This document shows positions 17,304 to 25,413 of a stretch of 64,000 nucleotides of DNA, in pieces. A model generated the notes under the pieces. It had not been told where the DNA came from and searched no databases. It saw only the letters and a list, made by a program, of their open reading frames with translations. A program made the translations under genes and the position numbers. The DNA is from Flavobacterium flavigenum (lineage in GTDB: Bacteria; Bacteroidota; Bacteroidia; Flavobacteriales; Flavobacteriaceae): the NCBI RefSeq assembly GCF_027111255.2, contig NZ_CP114285.2, forward strand, positions 3,968,001 through 4,032,000, read 5' to 3'. Each line of letters opens with the position of its first letter. Within the stretch, counting starts at the first letter, position 1.

Positions 17304-18833
17304 ATGAAAAAAGCTTTCCAATTCTTCGATTTTACCCAAAAGGTTAATTATAAAAATGAAATTTTAGCTGGTTTAACGGTTGCTATGACGATGATTCCAG
17401 AATCGTTGTCATTTGCTATTTTGGCAGGATTTCCACCTTTGGTAGGTTTGTATGCAGCTTTTATAGCTGGTTTGGTTACGGCAATTTTTGGCGGAAGACC
17501 CGGAATGATTTCGGGTGGGGCCGGAGCAACCGTAATCGTTTTGATTGCTCTTATGAAATCGCACGGAATAGAATATGTTTTTGCTGCCGTTGCTCTTGGA
17601 GGGGTAGTACAGATTTGTATTGGGCTTTTTAAACTCGGAAAATTTATCAGGCTGGTTCCGCAGCCTGTTATGTTTGGTTTTGTAAACGGATTGGCAGTTG
17701 TAATTTTCATGTCGCAATTGGAGCAGTTTAAAACAATGGTTAATGGTCAGGTCTCATGGCTTCAGGGAACTCCTTTGTATATAATGCTTGGTTTAGTTGC
17801 TTTGACAATCGCAATTGTTCTTATTTTTCCGAAGATTACTAAAACAGTTCCGGCATCTTTGGTTGCTATCATGGTAGTTTTCGCATTGGTAATTGTTTTT
17901 AATATTGAAACTAAGACTGTAGCAGATATTGCTTCGGTTGAGGGCGGATTTCCTCCATTTCATATTCCGAATATTCCATTTTCTTTTGAGACTTTAAAAG
18001 TTATATTTCCATATTCAGTAATTGTGGCGGCAGTAGGTTTAACTGAAGGTTTGCTGACACTGAATTTGGTGGATGAAATTACCGGAACAAGAGGAAACAG
18101 TAATCGCGAATGTATTGCTCAGGGAAGTTCAAATATTCTTAATGGTTTTTTCTACGGAATGGGAGGCTGTCCAATGATTGCACAGACTTTGGTAAATCTT
18201 GGCGCAGGTTCAAGAGCAAGACTTTCAGGAATTATTGGTGCTTTAACGATTTTAATAATCATACTTTTTGGTGCGCCTGTAATCGGGAAATTACCAATGG
18301 CGGCCTTAGTTGGCGTAATGATGATGGTGGCAATTACTACTTTTGAATGGGCAAGTTTCAAGATTATCAATAAAATGCCAAAACACGATATTTTCGTTGG
18401 AATTTTAGTAGCATTAATAACTATTGTATTGCATAATCTGGCTTTGGCTGTATTGATTGGTGTGATTATTTCGGCTTTGGTTTTTGCATGGGAAAGCGCT
18501 AAAAGAATTCGTGCCAAACATTTTATAGATGAAAACGGAATCAAAAATTACGAAATTTATGGACCTTTATTTTTTGGTTCAACAGCAGCTTTTCTGGAGA
18601 AATTCGATATTTTGAACGATCCGGATCATATTATTATAGATTTTAAAGAAAGCCGAGTTTCAGATATGTCAGCAATTGAAGCTTTAAATAATCTGACTAA
18701 AAAATACAATCAGCTAAATAAAGTTGTCGAATTAAAGCATTTAAGCGAAGATTGTCGTCAATTGCTGAAAAATGCGGATGCGGTTATTAATGTAAATATA
18801 GTTGAAGATCCCACTTATAAAGTGGTTTCTTGA
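17304..18833 (+). CDS. SulP-family anion transporter with STAS domain
   Basis: A membrane protein of about 509 residues from the ATG at 17304 (an in-frame TTG nine bases upstream lies inside the promoter element and is rejected). The SLC26/SulP core shows EILAGLTVAMTMIPESLSFAILAG at the start, GLYAAFIAGLVTAIFGGRPGMISGGAGA and GFVNGLAVVIFMSQLEQF. The C-terminal STAS domain (about residues 420-500) contains IIIDFKESRVSDMSAIEAL. Family members carry sulfate, bicarbonate or other anions across the inner membrane. The exact substrate cannot be read from sequence. No carbonic anhydrase gene is adjacent. Confidence 0.88.
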   Translation: MKKAFQFFDFTQKVNYKNEILAGLTVAMTMIPESLSFAILAGFPPLVGLYAAFIAGLVTAIFGGRPGMISGGAGATVIVLIALMKSHGIEYVFAAVALGGVVQICIGLFKLGKFIRLVPQPVMFGFVNGLAVVIFMSQLEQFKTMVNGQVSWLQGTPLYIMLGLVALTIAIVLIFPKITKTVPASLVAIMVVFALVIVFNIETKTVADIASVEGGFPPFHIPNIPFSFETLKVIFPYSVIVAAVGLTEGLLTLNLVDEITGTRGNSNRECIAQGSSNILNGFFYGMGGCPMIAQTLVNLGAGSRARLSGIIGALTILIIILFGAPVIGKLPMAALVGVMMMVAITTFEWASFKIINKMPKHDIFVGILVALITIVLHNLALAVLIGVIISALVFAWESAKRIRAKHFIDENGIKNYEIYGPLFFGSTAAFLEKFDILNDPDHIIIDFKESRVSDMSAIEALNNLTKKYNQLNKVVELKHLSEDCRQLLKNADAVINVNIVEDPTYKVVS

Positions 18834-18925
18834 TAATTATAGAATGGGGTAATTTGCCAATTAAATAATTCAACAACCCGATAAGTTGCCACATTTTATA
18901 ATTGTCACATTTTCAAATGATCTAA

Positions 18926-18954
18926 TTGTATAAAGATTGATTTTTGTAACTTTG
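18926..18954 (+). promoter_or_regulatory. Promoter of the AraC-family gene
   Basis: TTG (18926-18928), an 18-base spacer and TAACTTTG (18947-18954) form a perfect Bacteroidota promoter. The ATG follows at 18959, so the transcript is probably leaderless. Confidence 0.7.
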
Positions 18955-18958
18955 CAAA

Positions 18959-19867
18959 ATGAAGTTGACAGAAACCTTAGAAGATTTTTACACAATCAAA
19001 GTAAACGGAATGCCCGAGAATCTTAAAAAAGAAATCGGACATTTTAATGTTTTTAAATTAGATGACTTTGTTGGAAGTATCTGCAAACCATTTCCATATA
19101 CTAGAAAAGACTTTTATAAAATAAGTTTGATTATTGGAAAGAACAAAGTTCACTATGCTGATAAAGTAGTTGAAATTGAAGATCAGGCTTTGTTTTTTGC
19201 CAATCCGCAGATTCCCTATAATTGGGAACAGATTGATGAAAATCAAACTGGATTCTTCTGCATTTTTACCGATGCTTTTTTTAGCCAATACGGAAATTTA
19301 AAAGAATATCCATTATTCCAGCCAGGTGGAAATCCGATTGTTCCCATTTCAATGGAATTAGCCGAATCTCTAAAATTGGTTTACTTAAGAATGTTTGATG
19401 AAATCAATTCTGATTACGCTTTTAAATATGATATGCTTCGAAATCTGGTTTTCGAAATTATTCACCTTGCGCTTAAAACACAAACGGTAACTACTTCATT
19501 GTATAGTAAATCAAATGCGACAATTCGTATTTCTTCCTTGTTTTTAGAATTGTTAGAACGCCAGTTTCCGATAGAATCGATCACACAGCAGATTAATTTC
19601 CGCGCACCTTCAGAATATGCGAGTCAGTTAAATGTACATGTTAATCATCTCAATAAAGCTTTAAAAGAAACTACAGGAAAAACGACTTCGCAGATTATTT
19701 CCGAAAGAATTGTTCAGGAAGCGATGATTCTTTTAAAACAAACCAATTGGAATATTAATGAAATTGCCTGGTGTTTAGGATTCGAAGAATTGTCTCATTT
19801 TATCAATTTCTTCAAAAAAAATGTTCAGGTTTCGCCTAAAAATTATCGTTTAGCTGAAATTGTTTGA
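18959..19867 (+). CDS. AraC-family transcriptional regulator
   Basis: A 302-residue regulator. The N-terminal cupin-like sensing domain is about residues 20-165 (YADKVVEIEDQALFFANPQIPYNWE). The C-terminal double helix-turn-helix domain has VHVNHLNKALKETTGKTTSQIISERIVQEA and NINEIAWCLGFEELSHFINFFKKNVQVSPKNYR, the classical AraC signature. It lies 91 bases upstream of a short-chain dehydrogenase on the same strand, which it probably controls, as is common for such pairs. Confidence 0.88.
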   Translation: MKLTETLEDFYTIKVNGMPENLKKEIGHFNVFKLDDFVGSICKPFPYTRKDFYKISLIIGKNKVHYADKVVEIEDQALFFANPQIPYNWEQIDENQTGFFCIFTDAFFSQYGNLKEYPLFQPGGNPIVPISMELAESLKLVYLRMFDEINSDYAFKYDMLRNLVFEIIHLALKTQTVTTSLYSKSNATIRISSLFLELLERQFPIESITQQINFRAPSEYASQLNVHVNHLNKALKETTGKTTSQIISERIVQEAMILLKQTNWNINEIAWCLGFEELSHFINFFKKNVQVSPKNYRLAEIV

Positions 19868-19900
19868 TTTTTGCAACTTCTTACTTGATTGCTTTAATTT

Positions 19901-19927
19901 TTGAGAAGCACTTCGCTAATACCTTTG
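19901..19927 (+). promoter_or_regulatory. Promoter of the short-chain dehydrogenase gene
   Basis: TACCTTTG (19920-19927) matches the -7 element. TTG at 19901-19903 gives a 16-base spacer, slightly short. Confidence 0.45.
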
Positions 19928-19958
19928 TCCTGTAATTATAAACGTAAAATTTAAAATC

Positions 19959-20798
19959 ATGGGAAATAATGAAGTTTGGTTTGTCACAGGTGCTTCAAAA
20001 GGACTTGGATTAGAATTAGTTAAAAAGCTTTTAGCAGAAGGTTTTAAAGTAGCCGCAACTTCAAGAAGTGAATCTTCATTAATAAAAGAATTAGGGAATA
20101 CATCTGAAAATTTCCTTCCTCTTGAAATGGATTTAGTAGATGAAAAAAGCGTGAAAAATGCTATAGACAAAACCGTAAATCATTTTAAAACAATTGATGT
20201 ATTGGTAAATAATGCTGGTTACGGATTGTTAGGAGCTTTAGAAGAATTAACCGATGCTGAGGCCAGAAAAAATTACGAAGTAAATGTTTTCGGGTTATTA
20301 AACGTAATCAGACACACAGCACCAATTCTTCGTGCCAATCAATCAGGACATATTTTTAATATTTCTTCAATTGGAGGATATTACGGAGAATTTCCGGGGT
20401 GGGGAATTTACTGTTCTACAAAGTTTGCAGTTGCTGGTTTAACAGAATCTTTAGCAGCAGAAATAAAACCGTTTGGGGTTCATGCTACAATCGTTTATCC
20501 AGGTTATTTTAGAACCGATTTCTTAAAAGACAGTTCTTTATTACTGCCAGAAAACCCAATTGAGGAATATAAAGAAGTTAGACAATCTGAAAACGTACAC
20601 AAAGAAGGAATCAACGGAAATCAGCCGGGAGATCCTGTAAAATTAGCGGAAGCTTTAATTAAAGTTAGTCAAGATGAAAATCCACCATTGCATTTATTTT
20701 TAGGTGAAGATGCTTTTAATATGGCAAACCAAAAAATAGTAAGTGTTCAGGGTGAATTAAGCCAATGGAAAACAGTTTCAGTTTCAACAGGATTTTAA
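19959..20798 (+). CDS. Short-chain dehydrogenase/reductase
   Basis: A 279-residue SDR of the classical type. The cofactor motif TGASKGLGLE lies at about residues 10-19, VNNAGYG near 83-89, and the catalytic Ser (NISSIGG) and Tyr-x-x-x-Lys (YCSTKFA) follow. Arg in SRSE after the second strand points to NADPH preference. PGYFRTDF is also typical. The substrate is unknown. Likely partner of the AraC regulator upstream. Confidence 0.88.
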   Translation: MGNNEVWFVTGASKGLGLELVKKLLAEGFKVAATSRSESSLIKELGNTSENFLPLEMDLVDEKSVKNAIDKTVNHFKTIDVLVNNAGYGLLGALEELTDAEARKNYEVNVFGLLNVIRHTAPILRANQSGHIFNISSIGGYYGEFPGWGIYCSTKFAVAGLTESLAAEIKPFGVHATIVYPGYFRTDFLKDSSLLLPENPIEEYKEVRQSENVHKEGINGNQPGDPVKLAEALIKVSQDENPPLHLFLGEDAFNMANQKIVSVQGELSQWKTVSVSTGF

Positions 20799-20836
20799 AT
20801 TATCATGATGGTGAAATTATAATATAAGTTTGAAGT

Positions 20837-20876
20837 AAAAAAAGACGCCAGATAGAAATTTCTATCTGGCGTTTTA
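20837..20876. terminator. Bidirectional terminator between SDR and groEL genes
   Basis: A perfect 14-base inverted repeat ACGCCAGATAGAAA / TTTCTATCTGGCGT (20845-20872) without a gap has T runs on both outer sides. It serves both convergent units. Confidence 0.88.
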
Positions 20877-20899
20877 ACTCATAAAGAAGGTAAGAATAA

Positions 20900-22531
20900 T
20901 TACATCATTCCCGGCATTCCGCCTCCCATTGGCATTCCGCCTCCGGCATTTTCTTCTTTAATATCAATTAATGCGCACTCTGTAGTTAAGATCATTCCAG
21001 AAACAGATGCAGCATTTTCTAATGCAACACGAGTTACTTTCTTAGGATCGATAATTCCGGCAGCTAACATATCTACATATTCGTCAGTTTTTGCGTTGTA
21101 TCCAAAATCACCAGAACCTTCAGAAACTTTAGCTACAACAACAGAGCCTTCAAGACCTGCGTTTTCAACGATAGTTCTTAATGGAGATTCAACTGCGCGG
21201 GAAACGATTTGGATTCCTGTTGCTTCATCAGCGTTGTCAGCTTTTAATTCAGCCAAAGCAGCTTTAGCTCTTAATAATGCAACACCACCTCCGGCAACGA
21301 TTCCTTCTTCAACAGCTGCACGAGTTGCGTGTAATGCATCATCAACTCTGTCTTTTTTCTCTTTCATTTCAACTTCAGAAGCTGCACCAACATAAAGAAC
21401 TGCAACACCTCCGGCTAATTTAGCCAAACGCTCCTGTAATTTTTCTTTATCGTAATCAGATGTAGTCGTTTCCATCTGACCTTTAATTTGGTTCACGCGA
21501 TTTTTGATAATATCAGCTTCACCTGCACCGCTTACAATTGTAGTATTGTCTTTATCGATAGAAACCTTTTTTGCAGTTCCTAACATTTCGATAGTTGTGT
21601 TTTCTAAAGTATAACCTCTTTCTTCAGAAATTACAGTTCCGCCAGTTAAGATTGCGATATCTTCTAACATTGCTTTTCTTCTGTCTCCAAAGCCTGGAGC
21701 TTTAACAGCAGCAATTTTAAGAGCTCCTCTTAATTTGTTTACTACTAAAGTAGAAAGCGCTTCGCCATCAACATCTTCAGCAATAATCAATAATGGTTTT
21801 CCTGATTGAGCAACTGGTTCTAAAACAGGTAGTAATTCTTTTAAAGAAGATACTTTTTTGTCGTATAATAAGATGTATGGAGAGTCTAATTCAACTTCCA
21901 TTTTTTCCGGGTTTGTAACAAAGTAAGGAGAAAGATATCCTCTGTCAAACTGCATTCCTTCAACAACATCAACAAAAGTATCAGTTCCTTTAGCTTCTTC
22001 AACAGTAATAACACCTTCTTTTCCAACTTTAGCGAAAGCTGTAGCGATTAATTCACCAATAACTTCATCATTGTTTGCAGAGATAGCAGCAATTTGTTTG
22101 ATTTTATCAGAATCACTTCCAACCACTTTAGCTTGTTTTGCTAAGTCAGCTACGATAGATTCGACAGCTTTATCTATACCACGTTTCAAATCCATTGGGT
22201 TTGCACCAGCAGCAACGTTTTTCAAACCTTCTTTTACGATAGCCTGAGCTAAAACAGTAGCAGTTGTCGTTCCGTCACCAGCTAAATCATTAGTTTTAGA
22301 AGCCACTTCTTTCACCATTTGTGCCCCCATGTTTTCTAGTGGGTCTTTTAATTCAATTTCTTTAGCAACAGAAACACCGTCTTTAGTAACATTTGGGCCA
22401 CCAAATGATTTTCCGATAATTACGTTACGACCTTTTGGTCCCAGAGTCACTTTTACAGCGTTTGCTAATGCATCAACACCGCGTTTTAAACCGTCACGTG
22501 CTTCAATATCAAATTTTATATCTTTTGCCAT
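20900..22531 (-). CDS. groEL: Chaperonin GroEL (Hsp60)
   Basis: The 543-residue protein forms the 14-mer chaperonin that folds proteins in the cytoplasm. The start AKDIKFDIEARDGLKRGVDAL, the ATP motif GPKGRNVIIGKS, DGTTTATVLAQ and the C-terminal Gly-Met repeats (GGGMPMGGGMPGMM) are diagnostic. It lies 82 bases downstream of groES on the same strand. Confidence 0.98.
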   Translation of the reverse strand: MAKDIKFDIEARDGLKRGVDALANAVKVTLGPKGRNVIIGKSFGGPNVTKDGVSVAKEIELKDPLENMGAQMVKEVASKTNDLAGDGTTTATVLAQAIVKEGLKNVAAGANPMDLKRGIDKAVESIVADLAKQAKVVGSDSDKIKQIAAISANNDEVIGELIATAFAKVGKEGVITVEEAKGTDTFVDVVEGMQFDRGYLSPYFVTNPEKMEVELDSPYILLYDKKVSSLKELLPVLEPVAQSGKPLLIIAEDVDGEALSTLVVNKLRGALKIAAVKAPGFGDRRKAMLEDIAILTGGTVISEERGYTLENTTIEMLGTAKKVSIDKDNTTIVSGAGEADIIKNRVNQIKGQMETTTSDYDKEKLQERLAKLAGGVAVLYVGAASEVEMKEKKDRVDDALHATRAAVEEGIVAGGGVALLRAKAALAELKADNADEATGIQIVSRAVESPLRTIVENAGLEGSVVVAKVSEGSGDFGYNAKTDEYVDMLAAGIIDPKKVTRVALENAASVSGMILTTECALIDIKEENAGGGMPMGGGMPGMM

Positions 22532-22613
22532 TTTAATTTTTTGTTTAAAGTTTTAATTTGTTTAAAGTTACTTTAGTCTTAATTTTTAATACCGAGTACT
22601 TAATCTTATTTTT

Positions 22614-22889
22614 TTAGATGATTGCTAAAATATCATCCTCACGCATCATCAAATAATCAGTTCCTTCCAGTTTTAATTCTGTTCCGGCATATTTACCATA
22701 AAGAACAGTGTCACCAACTTTAACGGTCATAGTGTGATCTTTAGATCCGTTTCCAACTGCAACTACAGTTCCTTTTTGTGGTTTTTCTTTCGCAGTATCC
22801 GGAATAAAGATTCCTGATGCAGTTTTAGTTTCTGCAGCTACTGGCTCGATAAGTACGCGATCTGAAAGCGGTTTAATGTTTAAGGCCAT
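22614..22889 (-). CDS. groES: Co-chaperonin GroES (Hsp10)
   Basis: A 91-residue lid protein of the GroEL system. LKPLSDRVLIEPVAAETKT is the N-terminal beta strand, with the mobile loop ASGIFIPDTAKEKPQ and the C-terminal MREDDILAII. It is the first gene of the groES-groEL operon. Confidence 0.97.
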   Translation of the reverse strand: MALNIKPLSDRVLIEPVAAETKTASGIFIPDTAKEKPQKGTVVAVGNGSKDHTMTVKVGDTVLYGKYAGTELKLEGTDYLMMREDDILAII

Positions 22890-22935
22890 GATTTTATATT
22901 ATTATAGTTATACGTTTTTTAATGTTCAATAAGCT

Positions 22936-22968
22936 TTCAGAAATTGTGCCATGCTCATAAAACTGACA
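22936..22968 (-). promoter_or_regulatory. Putative groES promoter with TGGCAC element
   Basis: On the minus strand TGTCAG (22963-22968) is followed by TGGCAC-N5-CTGAA (22936-22951), about 47 bases before the groES ATG. The arrangement resembles a sigma-54 -24/-12 promoter with an imperfect -12 element, or a heat-shock element of this phylum. No CIRCE element is visible. Confidence 0.35.
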
Positions 22969-22972
22969 TTTT

Positions 22973-23012
22973 TTCCTAAAAAAAATGCCAGCTTTGACAG
23001 GCTGGCATTTTA
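22973..23012 (-). terminator. Terminator after secG
   Basis: An 11-base perfect stem AAAATGCCAGC / GCTGGCATTTT with an 8-base loop ends in a run of T on the minus strand. Confidence 0.85.
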
Positions 23013-23030
23013 TCTTTATTTTGTAAATTA

Positions 23031-23372
23031 TTATTTAGCTGCAGGAGTTGCAGGAGCTGGAGTTCCCTGAGCCGGAGCAGCTGGTGTAGTTGCAGCAGGC
23101 GCTTCTGTTTTTTCAATAATTTTAGAATCAGTATCACTAAGTGATCCTGTAAAACTTAAACTTGAAAGCAAAATTAAAGCAATCAAAATAGTCGCTAATG
23201 TCCAGGTGCTTTTGTCTAAAAAGTCTGTTGTTTTTTGTACTCCACCTAACATTTGAGTTCCGCTAATTGTAGATGATAATCCTCCACCTTTAGGATTTTG
23301 GACCATAATTACTATAATCAATAGAAAACAAACTATTGTGATTAAAACTAAAAAAATTGAAAATGTGCTCAT
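23031..23372 (-). CDS. secG: Preprotein translocase subunit SecG
   Basis: A 113-residue inner-membrane protein. It has two hydrophobic segments (about residues 3-23 and 55-73) joined by VQNPKGGGLSSTISGTQMLGGV, the SecG signature loop. A low-complexity Ala/Pro/Thr tail follows (residues 91-113), common in Flavobacteria. It starts three bases after the TPR gene, so the two are coupled. Confidence 0.93.
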   Translation of the reverse strand: MSTFSIFLVLITIVCFLLIIVIMVQNPKGGGLSSTISGTQMLGGVQKTTDFLDKSTWTLATILIALILLSSLSFTGSLSDTDSKIIEKTEAPAATTPAAPAQGTPAPATPAAK

Positions 23373-23375
23373 TAC

Positions 23376-24764
23376 TTAATTATTGTTATTGTTATTTTGT
23401 TGTAAAATCTTTATGTCTGATATGCGGTCTGCAAAGAAAGTAATTTTTTCCGGATATTTCAAAATTAATATTTCATATGCTTGTATTGCTTTTGTGTATT
23501 TTTTTTGCTCCAAATATACTCTCGCTAAGGTTTCTGTCATTAAATAAGAATTATCTTCTTTATTTGAGTCAAGTTGTACCGCAGGATTTATTGCTGTTTG
23601 TTTTATAGGTGAAATTTTCGGATTTGTTTCGATGAACTTATCGATTATTTCTGCTTTTTTCTTTTTTTCTTCGTCAATCATTTCGTTTTCGACTATGTTT
23701 TCAACGTTTGTTTCTGTCTTTGCAGCTTCTATCGGACCTTCATTTGTCCTGTCAATTGGTTCTGGTCTTGCTAATTGCAGCCATTCCTGGAAAGAATGTT
23801 TTTCATTAACTGAAAAATCCAATGGTTTTCCTATTTCCAGATTTTCCTCGGCCGTTTTTACTGTTTCAGATACTTCAGTTTCTTTTGGTTCTTCAGCAGG
23901 AACTTCTTCAAAAATAACTGTTGTAGCTTCTTGTAATGAATTATATATTGACTCTTCAATGGGTTCAACTCTTACTTCAGGAAGTTCTTCTGAAATTTCC
24001 TCCTCTACAATTTCCTCAAAAAAAGTTCTTATTCCTTCCTTTTTAACTGTTATAGGTTCAATAACTGGTGTTTCTTCAATAGTTGGAGATACTTCTTTAA
24101 AAGACTCTAATGTTGACTGCTCAATCATGGAATCAATTGGATTGTCTTCAATTTTTACAGCCTCTTCAAAAGTAGTGTCTGTTATTTCTTTAAAAGAATC
24201 TAAAATGGCTTGCTCAGAAACGGGTTCAATTGATTTTTGTTCTATTTCTTCAGGTTCCGAATCTACGTTTGTGACTTCTTCAAAAGAATCTAAAATTGAT
24301 TGTTCAGAAACCGGTTCAATTGTTTTTTCTTCAACTTTTACAGGTGATTCAAATGTTGTTATAGCTGTAGCTTCCTTAATAGAATCTAATATAGACTTTT
24401 CAACAGGATCGATGCGAAGTTCTGCCAGTTTCTTTTTTTCTTCTGCTAATACAATTTCACTGTCAAAAACAGTTATGTTTAAAAGATCTCTAAGTTTACG
24501 ATCGTAATATTCTCCCTGTATGGAAGTGAAAGTCTCAGAAGTAATGAAGTCAAACAGAACCGAACGGTCTGCTGTATGCGCAGCTGTAACTTTTAAAGCA
24601 TAATTATACTTAAAGCTGTTTTGATTATAAAGTCCTTTTAATCGCAATGCGCGGGCGCTTTGAAAATAGGGAAATTCAATTAAAACACTTCCTAATGCTT
24701 CTGTCTGCTTTTCTGTTATAGCATCAGGTTTGTTGATTAGGTAAGTATAATTTGTTACGTTCAT
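23376..24764 (-). CDS. Acidic TPR-containing protein
   Basis: A 462-residue protein. The N-terminus (about 1-120) is helical, with TEKQTEALGSVLIEFPYFQSARALRLKGLYNQNSFKYNYALKVTAAHTADR. A very acidic, repetitive central region (about 140-340) repeats units like EPVSEQ(S/A)ILDSF(E/K)E(V/I)T four or five times. The C-terminal part LARVYLEQKKYTKAIQAYEILILKYPEK is one tetratricopeptide unit. No signal peptide is seen. It sits between lptE and secG in a minus-strand operon. The family is common in Flavobacteria but its role is unknown. Confidence 0.75.
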   Translation of the reverse strand: MNVTNYTYLINKPDAITEKQTEALGSVLIEFPYFQSARALRLKGLYNQNSFKYNYALKVTAAHTADRSVLFDFITSETFTSIQGEYYDRKLRDLLNITVFDSEIVLAEEKKKLAELRIDPVEKSILDSIKEATAITTFESPVKVEEKTIEPVSEQSILDSFEEVTNVDSEPEEIEQKSIEPVSEQAILDSFKEITDTTFEEAVKIEDNPIDSMIEQSTLESFKEVSPTIEETPVIEPITVKKEGIRTFFEEIVEEEISEELPEVRVEPIEESIYNSLQEATTVIFEEVPAEEPKETEVSETVKTAEENLEIGKPLDFSVNEKHSFQEWLQLARPEPIDRTNEGPIEAAKTETNVENIVENEMIDEEKKKKAEIIDKFIETNPKISPIKQTAINPAVQLDSNKEDNSYLMTETLARVYLEQKKYTKAIQAYEILILKYPEKITFFADRISDIKILQQNNNNNN

Positions 24765-24819
24765 TATTGATTATTTTAATTTTTAATTGGTGAGTTGATT
24801 TAAACGATTAAAGATTTTT

Positions 24820-25323
24820 TTACCATTTTGCCAATGACTCATTAAAAATGTCTTGCGTAATTCTTTCAAATATATCTTTTAGAGCTTCATTTAAAACGGC
24901 TCCTACAAGCTGCGACTGGGCAGGATAATCATGATAAAACTCAAATGTTTTTTCAAAATCATCTGTTTCTTTCTTTTTATTTGAAAAACGAACATTTACA
25001 CGAATTGTTAAGCGGTTTTGAGAAGCCTGCTGGTCTGCTGTTGCTGTCATTGGGGTAATCCTGTAATCTATGATTTCTCCCTCATAAAGCAAATCCCCAT
25101 TCACATTAACCAGATTTAAATTGGTTTGATTCATGATCAAATCCTGTAAAGCCAATGTAAACTGTCTGTCGATTCCAGGTTCAATCAAATCAGCATTATT
25201 CTGAAAAAAATTTACCTGAAATGTTTTTCCATCGATCTGTCCGGTACCTGTGAAATTATATATCGAGCAGCTGCTAAAAGTTGTAGCGATTAACAGGATT
25301 AAAATATATTTTAAGTTTTTCAT
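24820..25323 (-). CDS. lptE: LPS-assembly lipoprotein LptE
   Basis: A 167-residue lipoprotein. The signal peptide ends in a lipobox (TTFSSC, Cys19). The mature chain IYNFTGTGQIDGKTFQVNFFQNNADLIEPGIDRQFTLALQDL is typical of the LptE family in Bacteroidota. In Gram-negative bacteria LptE plugs the LptD barrel that inserts lipopolysaccharide in the outer membrane. The gene lies 90 bases after the sigma-54 activator gene, in the same operon-like group. Confidence 0.82.
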   Translation of the reverse strand: MKNLKYILILLIATTFSSCSIYNFTGTGQIDGKTFQVNFFQNNADLIEPGIDRQFTLALQDLIMNQTNLNLVNVNGDLLYEGEIIDYRITPMTATADQQASQNRLTIRVNVRFSNKKKETDDFEKTFEFYHDYPAQSQLVGAVLNEALKDIFERITQDIFNESLAKW

Positions 25324-25413
25324 TTTTTGTTTAAGAGTTGTTTTACCAGTTCGCTGACGTCCGGCTCAAAGATATTCATTTTCGTTTAAAAATATTTTAC
25401 GTCTCTGAGGTTA

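Noticed and set aside
17295..17304. TTG start for the SulP gene
   Set aside because: It lies inside the TACATTTG element; the ATG three codons later is the natural start.
22890..23030. CIRCE/HrcA operator upstream of groES
   Set aside because: No TTAGCACTC-N9-GAGTGCTAA inverted repeat could be found.
23632..24507. A 291-codon plus-strand ORF antisense to the acidic TPR gene
   Set aside because: Very Ser-rich translation that mirrors the Glu-rich repeats on the other strand; no family motif, and the minus-strand gene has operon context.
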